Below, in pieces: positions 1 through 6,647 of a stretch of DNA of 21,658 nucleotides; the first letter of the stretch is position 1, and each line of letters opens with the position of its first letter. The stretch lies in the NCBI GenBank assembly GCA_035325645.1, contig DAOKZK010000040.1, positions 1 through 21,658 on the forward strand, written 5' to 3'. Under the pieces are notes generated by a model. The model had not been told where the DNA came from. It did not search any database and saw nothing but the letters and a program-made list of their open reading frames with translations. The position numbers were made by a program, and so were the translations under genes. Source of the stretch: Macondimonas sp035325645 (GTDB lineage Bacteria; Pseudomonadota; Gammaproteobacteria; UBA5335).

Positions 1-375
1 GCGATGCAGGACAAGGCGCTGGAGTTCGAGAAGCTGCGCGGCGCGCAGCGGATGGCAGAGATCGGTGCGAGTGCCGATGCGGCGTGGAATGTCGGTGCCG
101 TCGAGGCGCTGCGCGAGGCTGTCGCCGCCCAGGGGCAGCGCTCCGGCGTGCGCTGGGCTGATGCGTTGTCGGTCAGCGTGCGACCAGTGATCACCTATTG
201 GTTCATGGCGCTGTACTGCGCGGCCAAGACGGCAGCGTTCGCGGCCGCCGTGACCGCTGGTGCTGGATGGGGCACCGCCGTCCTGCACGCCTGGACGGAG
301 GCCGATCAGGCGCTGTGGGCCGGGGTGTTGAACTTCTGGTTCCTCGGACGCGTGTTCGACCGGGTACGGCCATGA
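1..375 (+). CDS. Phage holin-like small membrane protein (5' end possibly cut by the window)
   Basis: The frame is open from the first base; the first ATG is at 4 and gives 123 residues, but the true start may lie upstream. The N-terminal half is hydrophilic and helical (about residues 1-55). It is followed by a region with two hydrophobic stretches (about 60-85 and 88-115) and the segment SVRPVITYWFMALY, a pattern I associate with phage proteins of the three-TM holin type. The stop TGA at 373-375 overlaps the ATG of the lysozyme (ATGA), the usual arrangement of a phage lysis cassette. A holin would permeabilise the inner membrane so the lysozyme can reach the cell wall. The family call is from pattern memory and position, so a different phage membrane protein is possible. 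No promoter or RBS is visible because the window begins here. Confidence 0.6.
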   Translation, partial: AMQDKALEFEKLRGAQRMAEIGASADAAWNVGAVEALREAVAAQGQRSGVRWADALSVSVRPVITYWFMALYCAAKTAAFAAAVTAGAGWGTAVLHAWTEADQALWAGVLNFWFLGRVFDRVRP

Positions 376-830
376 TCGAAATGCCTCAAGCGGCCATTGA
401 ATTGGCCAAGCGCTTCGAGGGATTCGAACGCAGGGTGAAGCGCGGAATCGAGATCACTGCCGTCCCCTACATCTGCCCGGCAGGTTTCTGGACGATTGGA
501 TACGGCCATCTCTGCGATCCCAAGCACCCGCCGATCACGGAGGCAGAAGCCGAGTTTTATCTGGCGCGCGACCTCCAATCGGCGCTCGCCGCCACATTGC
601 GCTACTGCCCGGTGCTGGCCACCGAACCCGAGAGCAGGCTCGCCGCCATCGTGGACTTCACGTTCAACCTTGGCGCTGGGCGGTTACAGACCTCAACGCT
701 ACGGCGGCGCATCAACCAGCGGGACTGGGCTGCCGCTGCGAGTGAACTGCGCCGATGGGTCTATGGCGGCGGGAAAGTGCTGCCGGGATTGGTTACGCGG
801 CGTGAGGCCGAAACAGCGCTGCTTTTCTGA
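372..830 (+). CDS. Phage endolysin, GH24 (T4-type) lysozyme
   Basis: This is a 152-residue muramidase that cleaves the MurNAc-GlcNAc bond of peptidoglycan during host lysis. The ATG at 372 overlaps the stop of the holin-like gene by four bases, which fixes the start; a longer reading from 198 runs through the neighbour in another frame and is rejected. The catalytic Glu is E16 in the motif RFEGF. The second active-site block reads CPAGFWTIGYGH (residues 35-46), with C35 in the place of the Asp of T4 lysozyme and T41 as the catalytic-site Thr. About ten extra residues separate E16 from C35 compared with the classic E-x8-D/C-x5-T spacing. The C-terminal GH24 core is intact (FTFNLGAGRLQ, RRWVYGGGKVLPGLVTRR). 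There is no signal peptide, so export through a holin is expected. No Rz/Rz1 spanin gene follows; the phage region stops here. Confidence 0.9.
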   Translation: MIEMPQAAIELAKRFEGFERRVKRGIEITAVPYICPAGFWTIGYGHLCDPKHPPITEAEAEFYLARDLQSALAATLRYCPVLATEPESRLAAIVDFTFNLGAGRLQTSTLRRRINQRDWAAAASELRRWVYGGGKVLPGLVTRREAETALLF

Positions 831-899
831 GGCGTATCGTTCGTGGCGGCACGAGATGGTCACGCTTCGGTGGACGTAGTCTTCTTTCTTCGGATCGTT

Positions 900-1137
900 T
901 CATCCGAACTGTCGCCTGAACCTGCGCACGCCAAAGGTGAACACTCCGGCCCCCAGCAGCTTCAAGGCCAGCAGGGAATCCCAAAGCACGTCGAGTCCCG
1001 CGCCCTTGAGGAAGCTGCCGAGCACGATATCGGCGTAGTACATGGCGGGAAATAGGTGCGCCTCGAACTGTCCCATGGGGTCCATCGAGGCGATGGGCAC
1101 CAGCAGCCCCGAATAGAGTACCGAAGGCACGAAGGTG
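900..1137 (-). pseudogene. Chimeric 3' fragment of ABC-2 permease genes
   Basis: This minus-strand fragment has no start codon in context and an in-frame TAA just upstream at about 1146-1148. It encodes about 76 residues that switch between the two permeases of this window. The first ~42 residues (PSVLYSGLLVPIASMDP to SFLKG) equal residues 309-350 of the permease at 5493-6647. The remainder (GLDVLWDSLL to RRFRRQFG, then stop) corresponds to residues 354-385 of the permease at 4339-5496. At DNA level 1001-1137 matches 5597-5733 with two mismatches (about 99%), while 900-1000 matches 4339-4439 at only about 85%, with mostly synonymous changes. The join falls in the shared stretch around 999-1010 (cccttgag). 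This looks like recombination debris involving a second, diverged copy of the exporter operon. It is not expected to be functional. Confidence 0.85.
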
Positions 1138-1250
1138 CCGTCCCGTTAGCGCCGACTTTCGTCCATCACCCTGCAGTACCCCTCATTGATCCGGCGCGAC
1201 AAGGTTGTCCTCGAATGCGACATACTGCTCCGCCAAGGCCACAAATCTGA
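1138..1250. other. Intergenic stretch without a recognisable gene
   Basis: Homology to the permease ends near 1137 and the HxlR stop codon lies at 1251-1253. The 113 bases between contain short open frames on both strands (on the minus strand a frame ending FVALAEQYVAFEDNLV at about 1183-1250). I recognise no family, and none has a start with a ribosome binding site. The 69 bases between the lysozyme stop and the permease fragment (831-899) are likewise featureless: I see no tRNA, att-like direct repeat or clear terminator hairpin there. Confidence 0.5.
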
Positions 1251-1667
1251 TCAGCCGCCGTTGCCTCCGCGCCCGTCGAATCGGGCACGAGCGGCGACGA
1301 TCTCGGGCTGGTGGCGCTCGGCCCAAGCGATGAGTTCGGTCAGGGGCGGCATCAGCGAAGTCCCGAGCGGAGTGAGTCCGTAGCGCACCGAGGGCGGTGT
1401 CGAGGGCATCACTTCGCGCCAGATGAGTCCGTCGCGCTCCAGGTGACGTAATGTTTCGGTCAGCATGCGGCGCGAGATGTCGGGCACGGCGCGGGCCAGC
1501 GCATTGAAGCGTTGCGGGCCCTGCGACAGGGTGACCAGGATCAGCGTCGACCACTTGTCGCCCAGGCGGTCGAGCACGTCGCGTACCGGGCAATTGCGGT
1601 GTCCGGTCGATGAAGGCACCGGGTCAAGGGCTGAAGCGGCATCGGCATGCAGGTCGTTGAGCGTCAT
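1251..1667 (-). CDS. HxlR-family (winged-helix) transcriptional regulator
   Basis: This is a 138-residue HxlR/YodB-type DNA-binding regulator. The core is typical: CPVRDVLDRLGDKWSTLIL (residues 26-44), then FNALARAVPDISRRMLTETLRHLERDGLI (helix-turn-helix and wing approach) and VRYGLTPLGTSL. C26 is the conserved N-terminal Cys that in characterised relatives (YodB, HypR, QorR) senses quinones, diamide or oxidants by thiol chemistry. Start chosen at ATG 1667 with a GAGAGA stretch about six bases upstream. The gene is transcribed divergently from the GST/ene-reductase/dioxygenase operon and shares a 104-bp control region with it, so it most likely regulates that operon and itself. The C-terminus ends in a short Gly-rich tail of no evident function. 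The inducer is inferred, not shown; an aromatic or electrophilic compound is the natural guess. Confidence 0.9.
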   Translation of the reverse strand: MTLNDLHADAASALDPVPSSTGHRNCPVRDVLDRLGDKWSTLILVTLSQGPQRFNALARAVPDISRRMLTETLRHLERDGLIWREVMPSTPPSVRYGLTPLGTSLMPPLTELIAWAERHQPEIVAARARFDGRGGNGG

Positions 1668-1709
1668 CTCGGTTCTCTCAAGGTAACCATGGGCGGTGGG
1701 TGTGCCTTC

Positions 1710-1738
1710 TTGTTCGAACAGTAAGGTTACTATATAAG
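1710..1738 (+). promoter_or_regulatory. Sigma70-like promoter of the GST operon
   Basis: TTGTTC (1710-1715) is followed, after 17 bases, by TATAAG (1733-1738), a weak -35 and a good -10. Transcription would begin about ten bases further on, some 25 bases before the GST ATG at 1772. The -10 area is AT-rich compared with its surroundings (tactatataag), and the complementary strand also offers TATAGT (1729-1734) as a possible -10 for the divergent regulator, so the two promoters may overlap. Confidence 0.55.
1711..1730. promoter_or_regulatory. Candidate HxlR operator: two abutting palindromes
   Basis: Two ten-base palindromes lie side by side between the -35 and -10 of the GST promoter: TGTTCGAACA (1711-1720, perfect) and GTAAGGTTAC (1721-1730, perfect arms GTAA/TTAC around GG). 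A further palindrome GGTAACC is at 1682-1688, close to the regulator's own start. A dimer bound here would block RNA polymerase on the plus strand. Assignment to the HxlR protein rests on position alone. Confidence 0.5.
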
Positions 1739-1771
1739 ACTAACACCCGCAAATAAACCGTGAGGAACATC

Positions 1772-2389
1772 ATGAAGCTCTATTACAGCCCCGGCGCCTG
1801 CTCGCTTTCACCCCACATCGTCCTGCGCGAGGGCGGCTTCGACTTCGCGCTCGAACGCGTCGATCTGCAGAGCGGCGTGACCGAAACCGGCCGTGATTAC
1901 AGGACGATCAATCCCATGGGCTACGTCCCGGCCTTGCAGCTCGACGACGGGCAGGTGCTTACCGAGGGCCCGGCCATCGTGCAGTATCTTGCCGACCGCG
2001 TCCCGGAAAGACACCTGGCACCGCCGGCGGGCACGCTGGCTCGCTACCGGCTGGTGGAATGGCTCAATTTCATTTCCACGGAGTTGCACAAGGGCTTCGG
2101 AGCGTTGTTCAACCCGGCGTTTTCCGATGACACGAAGGCGCTCATCAAGGCGCAGCTCGAAAATCGCATCGCGCATGCCGAGCGGCGGCTCGGGGCGGGT
2201 CCCTATGCGATGGGCAATGACTTTTCCGTGGCGGACGCCTACCTCTTCACCGTGCTGGGGTGGGGCAAGTATGTGAATGTGGACCTCGCGTCCTGGCCGG
2301 CACTCCTGGGCTATCTCGGCCGCATGGCCGCCCGTCCCGCCGTCCAGGCCGCGCTGGCAGCGGAAGGTCTGATTCCAGCCTCGAAATAA
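1772..2389 (+). CDS. Beta-class glutathione S-transferase
   Basis: This is a 205-residue cytosolic GST. The N-terminal thioredoxin-fold domain (about 1-80) opens MKLYYSPGACSLSPHIVLRE, with C10 being the Cys that defines bacterial beta-class enzymes; NPMGYVPAL (47-55) carries the cis-Pro, and TEGPAIVQYLA (64-74) the glutathione gamma-glutamyl site. The helical C-terminal domain has H106 (STELHKGF), the second catalytic-site residue of beta GSTs. The start at 1772 is preferred over the GTG at 1760 because GAGGA (1762-1766) lies five bases upstream and the protein then starts at the family's usual MKLYY. It is the first gene of a three-gene operon with an ene-reductase and a ring-cleavage dioxygenase, which suggests glutathione conjugation of electrophiles, for example quinones or nitroaromatics. 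The substrate is inferred. Confidence 0.93.
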   Translation: MKLYYSPGACSLSPHIVLREGGFDFALERVDLQSGVTETGRDYRTINPMGYVPALQLDDGQVLTEGPAIVQYLADRVPERHLAPPAGTLARYRLVEWLNFISTELHKGFGALFNPAFSDDTKALIKAQLENRIAHAERRLGAGPYAMGNDFSVADAYLFTVLGWGKYVNVDLASWPALLGYLGRMAARPAVQAALAAEGLIPASK

Positions 2390-2400
2390 GGAGAATAATG

Positions 2401-3465
2401 ATGAACCCCTTGTTTTCCTCTGTTCAGATCGGCCCCCTGTCCCTGCCCAACCGCGTCGTGATGGCGCCCATGACCCGCTCGCGCGCACTGGGCAATGTGC
2501 CGAACGAATTGATGGCCAAGTACTACAGCCTGCGCGCCGAGGCCGGGCTGCTTATCACTGAGGGCACTTCGCCATCGCCCGACGGCATGGGTTATGCGCG
2601 CATCCCCGGCCTGTATTCCGAGGCGCAAGTCGCTGGCTGGCGCCGGGTGACCGATGCCGTGCACGATGCGGGCGGCCGCATTTTCGTGCAGCTCATGCAC
2701 ACCGGGCGAGTCGGGCATCCGACCAACCTGCCGCCGGGTGCCCGCCTGCTCGGGCCCTCGGCCATTGCCGCGCCGGGCGAGATGTGGACCGACAGCGAAG
2801 GGATGCAGCCGCACCCCGTACCCGTCGAAATGACCGAGCAGGACATCGCGGCAGCGATCCAGGAATACGCCGCAGCCTGTAAAAATGCAGTGGCCGCCAG
2901 CTTTGACGGCGTCGAGTTGCACGGGGCCAATGGCTACCTCATCGACCAGTTCCTCAACACCGCCTCCAACCACCGTACCGATCGCTGGGGCGGCAGTCTG
3001 GACGGCCGTCTCCGCTTCGCGGTGGAAGTGGCCCGCGCTGCCGCGGCAGCGATCGGCGCGGAGCGGGTCGGCATGCGCATCTCGCCCTATGGCGTATTCA
3101 ACGGCATGGCGCCGGATGCGGAAATGGACGCCCTGTACCTGCGTCTGATCGAGGCGCTCAACGACATCGGCCTCGCCTATATCCACGTGGTCGATCACAG
3201 CTCCATGGGCGCACCGCCGGTGAGCGAGGCCCTCAAAGCAAAATTGCGCGCGGCCTTCAAGGGGAAGTACATCCTCTCCGGTGGCTATGACGCAGCGCAC
3301 GCCAATGCCGATCTGGACGCAGACAAAGGCGACCTCGTGGCCTTCGGCCGCCCCTTCATTGCCAACCCGGATCTGGTGCAAAAACTCAAGGCCGGCATGG
3401 AACTCCAGGCGCCCAATCCAGACACCTTCTACACCCCGGATGCGAAGGGTTATACCGAGTTCTGA
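2401..3465 (+). CDS. Old Yellow Enzyme family ene-reductase (NemA-like)
   Basis: This is a 354-residue FMN-dependent NAD(P)H oxidoreductase of the NemA/xenobiotic reductase type. The TIM barrel shows the expected landmarks: PNRVVMAPMTRSRA (16-29), LITEGTSPSPDG (51-62), FVQLMHTGRVGHP (95-107, FMN-contact Gln and His), the substrate-binding pair H174/N177 in VELHGANGYLIDQF with Y179 alongside, RTDRWGGS (192-199), and the phosphate-binding end FGRPFIANPDL. It would reduce activated C=C bonds, nitroesters, nitroaromatics or quinones. ATG at 2401 is chosen over 2398 because AAGGAG (2388-2393) then sits seven bases upstream. It follows the GST by 11 bases, and its TGA overlaps the next ATG (TGATG). 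Pairing of an OYE and a GST under a thiol-type regulator resembles known electrophile-response loci such as nemRA. The exact substrate is unknown. Confidence 0.93.
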   Translation: MNPLFSSVQIGPLSLPNRVVMAPMTRSRALGNVPNELMAKYYSLRAEAGLLITEGTSPSPDGMGYARIPGLYSEAQVAGWRRVTDAVHDAGGRIFVQLMHTGRVGHPTNLPPGARLLGPSAIAAPGEMWTDSEGMQPHPVPVEMTEQDIAAAIQEYAAACKNAVAASFDGVELHGANGYLIDQFLNTASNHRTDRWGGSLDGRLRFAVEVARAAAAAIGAERVGMRISPYGVFNGMAPDAEMDALYLRLIEALNDIGLAYIHVVDHSSMGAPPVSEALKAKLRAAFKGKYILSGGYDAAHANADLDADKGDLVAFGRPFIANPDLVQKLKAGMELQAPNPDTFYTPDAKGYTEF

Positions 3466-4271
3466 TGCGCCAGCCCGCGCTGTTCATCCCTCACGGCGGC
3501 GGCCCCTGCTTCTTCATGGACTGGGACCCGCCCAACACGTGGGCGCGGCATCGCGCGTTTCTGGAAGGGCTGCCCGCGATTCTGCCCGGGCGGCCGCGCG
3601 CCTTGCTGGTAATCTCCGCCCACTGGGAGGCGCCACGCTTCACCGTGCAGAAGCACGCTGCGCCGCCGCTCCTATTTGACTATGGCGGTTTTCCGCCGCA
3701 CACCTACCAACTCACCTGGCCCGCGCCCGGCGCGCCCGCACTGTCAGAACGGGTGGCCGAACTGCTGGGGGCGGCGGGCCTTCCCTGCGGCTTGGATGCC
3801 ACGCGCGGCTTCGACCACGGCGTGTTCGTGCCGCTCAGGGTCGCCTTCCCGGCTGCTGATATCCCTTGCCTGCAGTTGTCGCTGCGCGGCGATCTCGATC
3901 CGGTGGTCCATCTGGCGGCGGGGCAGGCCCTGGCGCCGCTGCGCGATGAAGGCGTGCTGCTGATCTGCTCCGGCAACACCTACCACAACATGGGGCTGAT
4001 GATGCGCGCCTGGCGCATGGGTTCGACGGAGGTGCATGGCCTTGAATTCGACGCCTGGCTGACTGAAGCCGCCACCCATCCCGATCCCGCCGAGCGCAAC
4101 TGGCGCTTGCTGAGTTGGTCCCGCGCCCCGGGCGCCCGTGACGCAGCTCCGCGGGAAGAGCACCTGATCCCGCTCATGGTCGCCGCAGGCGCGGCAGGCA
4201 ACGACCGGGGGAGCAAGCTGTTCGAGGATCACGTGATGGGGGCGGTGCAAAGCGCGTTTCGCTTCGGTTGA
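3465..4271 (+). CDS. DODA/LigB-type extradiol ring-cleavage dioxygenase
   Basis: This 268-residue protein belongs to the class III (LigB-fold) extradiol dioxygenases, DODA/YgiD branch. Metal-site and active-site residues are in place: H10 (FIPHGGGP), H53 (SAHWE), H118 (GFDHGVFVPL), H174 (SGNTYHNMG) and H233 (EEHLIPLMVAAGA). Members open catecholic rings such as DOPA or protocatechuate derivatives with Fe(II) or bind Zn. The ATG overlaps the preceding TGA by one base, so translation is coupled to the ene-reductase. In the operon it could cleave a catechol or hydroquinone produced by reductive detoxification, but this order of steps is inference. The gene ends 67 bases before the convergent end of the big minus-strand operon. 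I saw no strong hairpin terminator in that gap. Confidence 0.88.
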   Translation: MRQPALFIPHGGGPCFFMDWDPPNTWARHRAFLEGLPAILPGRPRALLVISAHWEAPRFTVQKHAAPPLLFDYGGFPPHTYQLTWPAPGAPALSERVAELLGAAGLPCGLDATRGFDHGVFVPLRVAFPAADIPCLQLSLRGDLDPVVHLAAGQALAPLRDEGVLLICSGNTYHNMGLMMRAWRMGSTEVHGLEFDAWLTEAATHPDPAERNWRLLSWSRAPGARDAAPREEHLIPLMVAAGAAGNDRGSKLFEDHVMGAVQSAFRFG

Positions 4272-4338
4272 GCGCAGCGGATCATCAGACGCTGACCGCG
4301 AAACCCAAGCGCTGGATGCAGTCTTGTTTCGACTCGCT

Positions 4339-4439
4339 TCACCCGAACTGCCTTCTGAACCTTCGCACGCCAAAGGCGAAGATCCCCGCCCCCAGCAGCG
4401 TCAATCCCAGCAGGGAGTCCCACAGCACGTCGAGTCCCG
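4339..4439 (-). repeat. Source-side copy of the chimeric fragment, part A (about 85%)
   Basis: The last ~101 bases of the distal permease gene, including the stop codon, align without gaps to 900-1000. About 16 mismatches give only four amino-acid changes over 32 residues, so the two copies diverged under protein-level selection before one was broken. Confidence 0.8.
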
Positions 4440-5496
4440 CACCCTTGAGCAGGATGCCGAAACCCATCTCGATGAAGTGGTAGAGCGGCGAGAGATACAT
4501 GGCTTCACGCAGGCCAGGCGGCATGGCCTCGGGCGGGGTCCACGCGCCGGACAGGAAAATCATGGGCATCAGCACGAGGATGGCGAGCAGCGCCGCCTGG
4601 GCGAGGTTGCGGGCGATCGTGGCGATGTAGAGGCCAAGGCCCGCCGTGGTGAAGGCATAGAGTGCGGTGACGGTGAAGAAGAGCATGATGCTGCCCTTCA
4701 TCGGAAAATCGAAGGCACCATGGAGCACGAACAGGAGACTCGCCGCCGTGCCCAGCAGGATCACCAGGGTCATGGCGACGACCTTGGGCAGCAGGATCTG
4801 CAAGGAGGAGAGCGGCGTGACCAGGAGCTGCTCGATGGTGCCGCGCTCCTTCTCGCGCACTGCCGCTGCCGCTGGCAGCATGATGGACATGATGGTGATC
4901 ACCACCAGGAGCTCGGACAGCGGCATGAACCAGGCATCCTTTTGGTTCACGTTGTACCAGACACGATGTTCGCTGCGGATCATCGGCACGTTATCCAGGG
5001 CGCTGGCGCTTCCGCCCAACCGGGCGAGCGCCTGATCGAAGCCATACTGGCCGATGATCTGGGCGCTGTAGCTCGCGGCCAGAAAGCCGAGCACGGTGTT
5101 GGCGGCATCTACCTGCACCTGCACGGCGGCCGGCTTGCCGATGAGCAGGTCGTGCTCGAAACGCGGCGGGATATCCAGTATCACCAGCGCCCCGCCGGTG
5201 TCGAGCAGCCGCTGCCCCGCGCGAGCGTCCGCCACCTCGCCGTCGAGCTTGAAGTAAGGCGGCTGGAAACGGTAGATCAGATCTCTGGATGCGGCGCTGT
5301 GGTCGGCGTCGTGTGCCACCACAACGGCGTTGTTCAGGTTCATGCCGACATTGCCTGCCATGTAGGTGTCAAACAGGAACAGGTAGGCGATGGCGAAGAC
5401 CAGTAGGCCGTCGCGGCCGAGCTGGATCAGCTCCTTGAGCATCATCGCCCAGAAACGCTGCAGCCAAAGGCCGCTGCCGCTGTTGAAGAGATTCAT
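4339..5496 (-). CDS. ABC-2 type exporter permease (YbhR/YhhJ-like)
   Basis: This is a 385-residue inner-membrane half-transporter. TM1 is at about 30-48, followed by a large periplasmic domain (about 50-190) and five more hydrophobic segments (about 192-212, 237-258, 269-292, 298-318, 355-375). The cytosolic coupling helix reads AAVREKERGTIEQLLVTPLS (211-230), and LSGAWTPPEAMP (315-326) is the usual re-entrant signature of ABC2_membrane_3 proteins. The start is fixed by the ATGA overlap with the upstream permease (ATG 5496-5494 on stop 5495-5493); the same frame runs further upstream as antisense-like noise. It is the last gene of the operon. It pairs with the neighbouring permease and the double-NBD ATPase to make a YbhFSR-type complex. 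A diverged copy of its last ~34 codons sits at 900-1000. Confidence 0.92.
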   Translation of the reverse strand: MNLFNSGSGLWLQRFWAMMLKELIQLGRDGLLVFAIAYLFLFDTYMAGNVGMNLNNAVVVAHDADHSAASRDLIYRFQPPYFKLDGEVADARAGQRLLDTGGALVILDIPPRFEHDLLIGKPAAVQVQVDAANTVLGFLAASYSAQIIGQYGFDQALARLGGSASALDNVPMIRSEHRVWYNVNQKDAWFMPLSELLVVITIMSIMLPAAAAVREKERGTIEQLLVTPLSSLQILLPKVVAMTLVILLGTAASLLFVLHGAFDFPMKGSIMLFFTVTALYAFTTAGLGLYIATIARNLAQAALLAILVLMPMIFLSGAWTPPEAMPPGLREAMYLSPLYHFIEMGFGILLKGAGLDVLWDSLLGLTLLGAGIFAFGVRRFRRQFG

Positions 5497-6647
5497 GCCT
5501 TGGGCCTCTTGTTGAACAGCAGGAAGCTCGCCGTCCATAGCGCGATGGCATAGATCGCCAGCGCCAGCACCTTGCCCCACAGCACACCGAGCCCCACGCC
5601 CTTGAGGAAGCTGCCGAGCACGATATCGGCGTAGTACATGGCGGGAAACAGGTGCGCCTCGAACTGTCCCATGGGGTCCATCGAGGCGATGGGCACCAGC
5701 AGCCCCGAATAGAGTACCGAAGGCACGATGGTGACTACCACGGTCAACATCATTGCCGCCACCTGGGTGCGCACGAACAACGACACCAAAAGGCCGATGC
5801 CGGTGGTGCAGATGACGAAAACCACCGAGGCGAAGAAGAAAAACAGCGGGTCGCCTTTGAACGGCGCACCGAACAACCGGGTGGCGAGCAGCCACAGAAT
5901 GAGAAAGTTGAGCAGGGAGATGCCGACATAGGGCGCGAGCTTGCCGATCAGGAACTCGCCGCGTGTCACCGTCGAGGCGTAGATGTTGTAGATCGAACCG
6001 TTTTCCTTCTCGCGCACCACGCCCAGCGCGGTCAGGAACGGCGGGGTGACCATCAGCACGAACATTACCAGCACCGAGGCGATCGACCAGGTGCTGCGGA
6101 TCGCCTGGTTGAACATGTAGCGCATCTCCACCTTGACCGGCTGCGCCATGGCTTGGGCGGCGGCCGGCGGCACGCCCAGGCGGGCGGAGATATAGCGTGC
6201 CAGCAGTTCGCCGTTGTAGGCGGCATTGATGGCCACCACATAGCCCTGGCTGCTCGAGGTGCGGAACGGGAAGGTGCCGTCAATCAGGGTCTGCACCGCC
6301 ACGGCGCGACCTTGCCCCAGGCGCTCGCCGAAGCGCGGCGGGATGACGATGGCCAGGCGAATGCGGCTGTCGGCGAGCAGCGGACCGATCTCGCGCTCAC
6401 TCGTGAGATCCCCGCGGTAGTCGAAATAGCGCGAGTCGATATAGCGGTGCAGGTAGTCGCGGCTGGCGGCGCTCTTGTCGTGGTCCACGACGGCGAAGGG
6501 GATGTGCTCCACGTCCAGCGTGAGGCCGAAGCCGAAGATCAGCATCAGGGCGGTGGGCACGACGAAGGCCAGGGATAGGAACAGGCGGTCGCGGACGATC
6601 TCGCGCCATTCCTTGTAACTCACGGCGAGGATGCGGCGCAGGTTCAT
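5493..6647 (-). CDS. ABC-2 type exporter permease (YbhS-like)
   Basis: This is a 384-residue membrane protein with TM1 at about 22-43 (the segment FLSLAFVVPTALMLIFGFGL), a periplasmic domain of about 140 residues, and TM segments near 187-208, 237-258, 268-292, 297-320 and 355-378. The coupling region VVREKENGSIYNIYASTV (210-227) mirrors the one in the partner permease, and the two share the same overall plan, so they are paralogues forming a heterodimer. The ATG at 6647 overlaps the ATPase stop by four bases (ATGA), and its own stop overlaps the next ATG in the same way. In E. coli the related YbhFSR and RbbA/YhhJ systems are linked to efflux of small cationic or lipophilic compounds, though their physiological substrates are poorly defined. 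Codons 309-350 are duplicated nearly perfectly at 1001-1137. Confidence 0.92.
   Translation of the reverse strand: MNLRRILAVSYKEWREIVRDRLFLSLAFVVPTALMLIFGFGLTLDVEHIPFAVVDHDKSAASRDYLHRYIDSRYFDYRGDLTSEREIGPLLADSRIRLAIVIPPRFGERLGQGRAVAVQTLIDGTFPFRTSSSQGYVVAINAAYNGELLARYISARLGVPPAAAQAMAQPVKVEMRYMFNQAIRSTWSIASVLVMFVLMVTPPFLTALGVVREKENGSIYNIYASTVTRGEFLIGKLAPYVGISLLNFLILWLLATRLFGAPFKGDPLFFFFASVVFVICTTGIGLLVSLFVRTQVAAMMLTVVVTIVPSVLYSGLLVPIASMDPMGQFEAHLFPAMYYADIVLGSFLKGVGLGVLWGKVLALAIYAIALWTASFLLFNKRPKA
5597..5733 (-). repeat. Source-side copy of the chimeric fragment, part B (about 99%)
   Basis: This internal part of the YbhS-like gene is repeated at 1001-1137 with two mismatches in 137 bases (a C/T at 5648 matching 1052, and one base near 5729 matching 1133). 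Similarity stops abruptly at 5733/1137. The contrast with the 85% of part A implies a much more recent exchange. Confidence 0.85.

Noticed and set aside
831..1250. Possible prophage attachment site or tRNA next to the lysis genes
   Set aside because: I saw no tRNA-like fold and no convincing direct repeat; the only structure found is the permease chimera.
1183..1593. Minus-strand frame overlapping the HxlR gene and ending FVALAEQYVAFEDNLV
   Set aside because: Most of it is the HxlR gene in another frame. The tail beyond 1251 looked like possible debris of a gene or mobile element, but I could not match it to any family.
2311..3381. Minus-strand open frame opposite the ene-reductase
   Set aside because: The ene-reductase motifs on the plus strand are unambiguous; the antisense translation is compositionally odd and has no supported start.
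4272..4338. Bidirectional terminator between the convergent operons
   Set aside because: There are only short GC-rich complementary words and no hairpin followed by a T-run on either strand.
5497..5895. N-terminal extension of the distal permease
   Set aside because: The frame stays open over the neighbouring permease gene, but the ATGA overlap at 5493-5496 and the family's N-terminus place the start at 5496.
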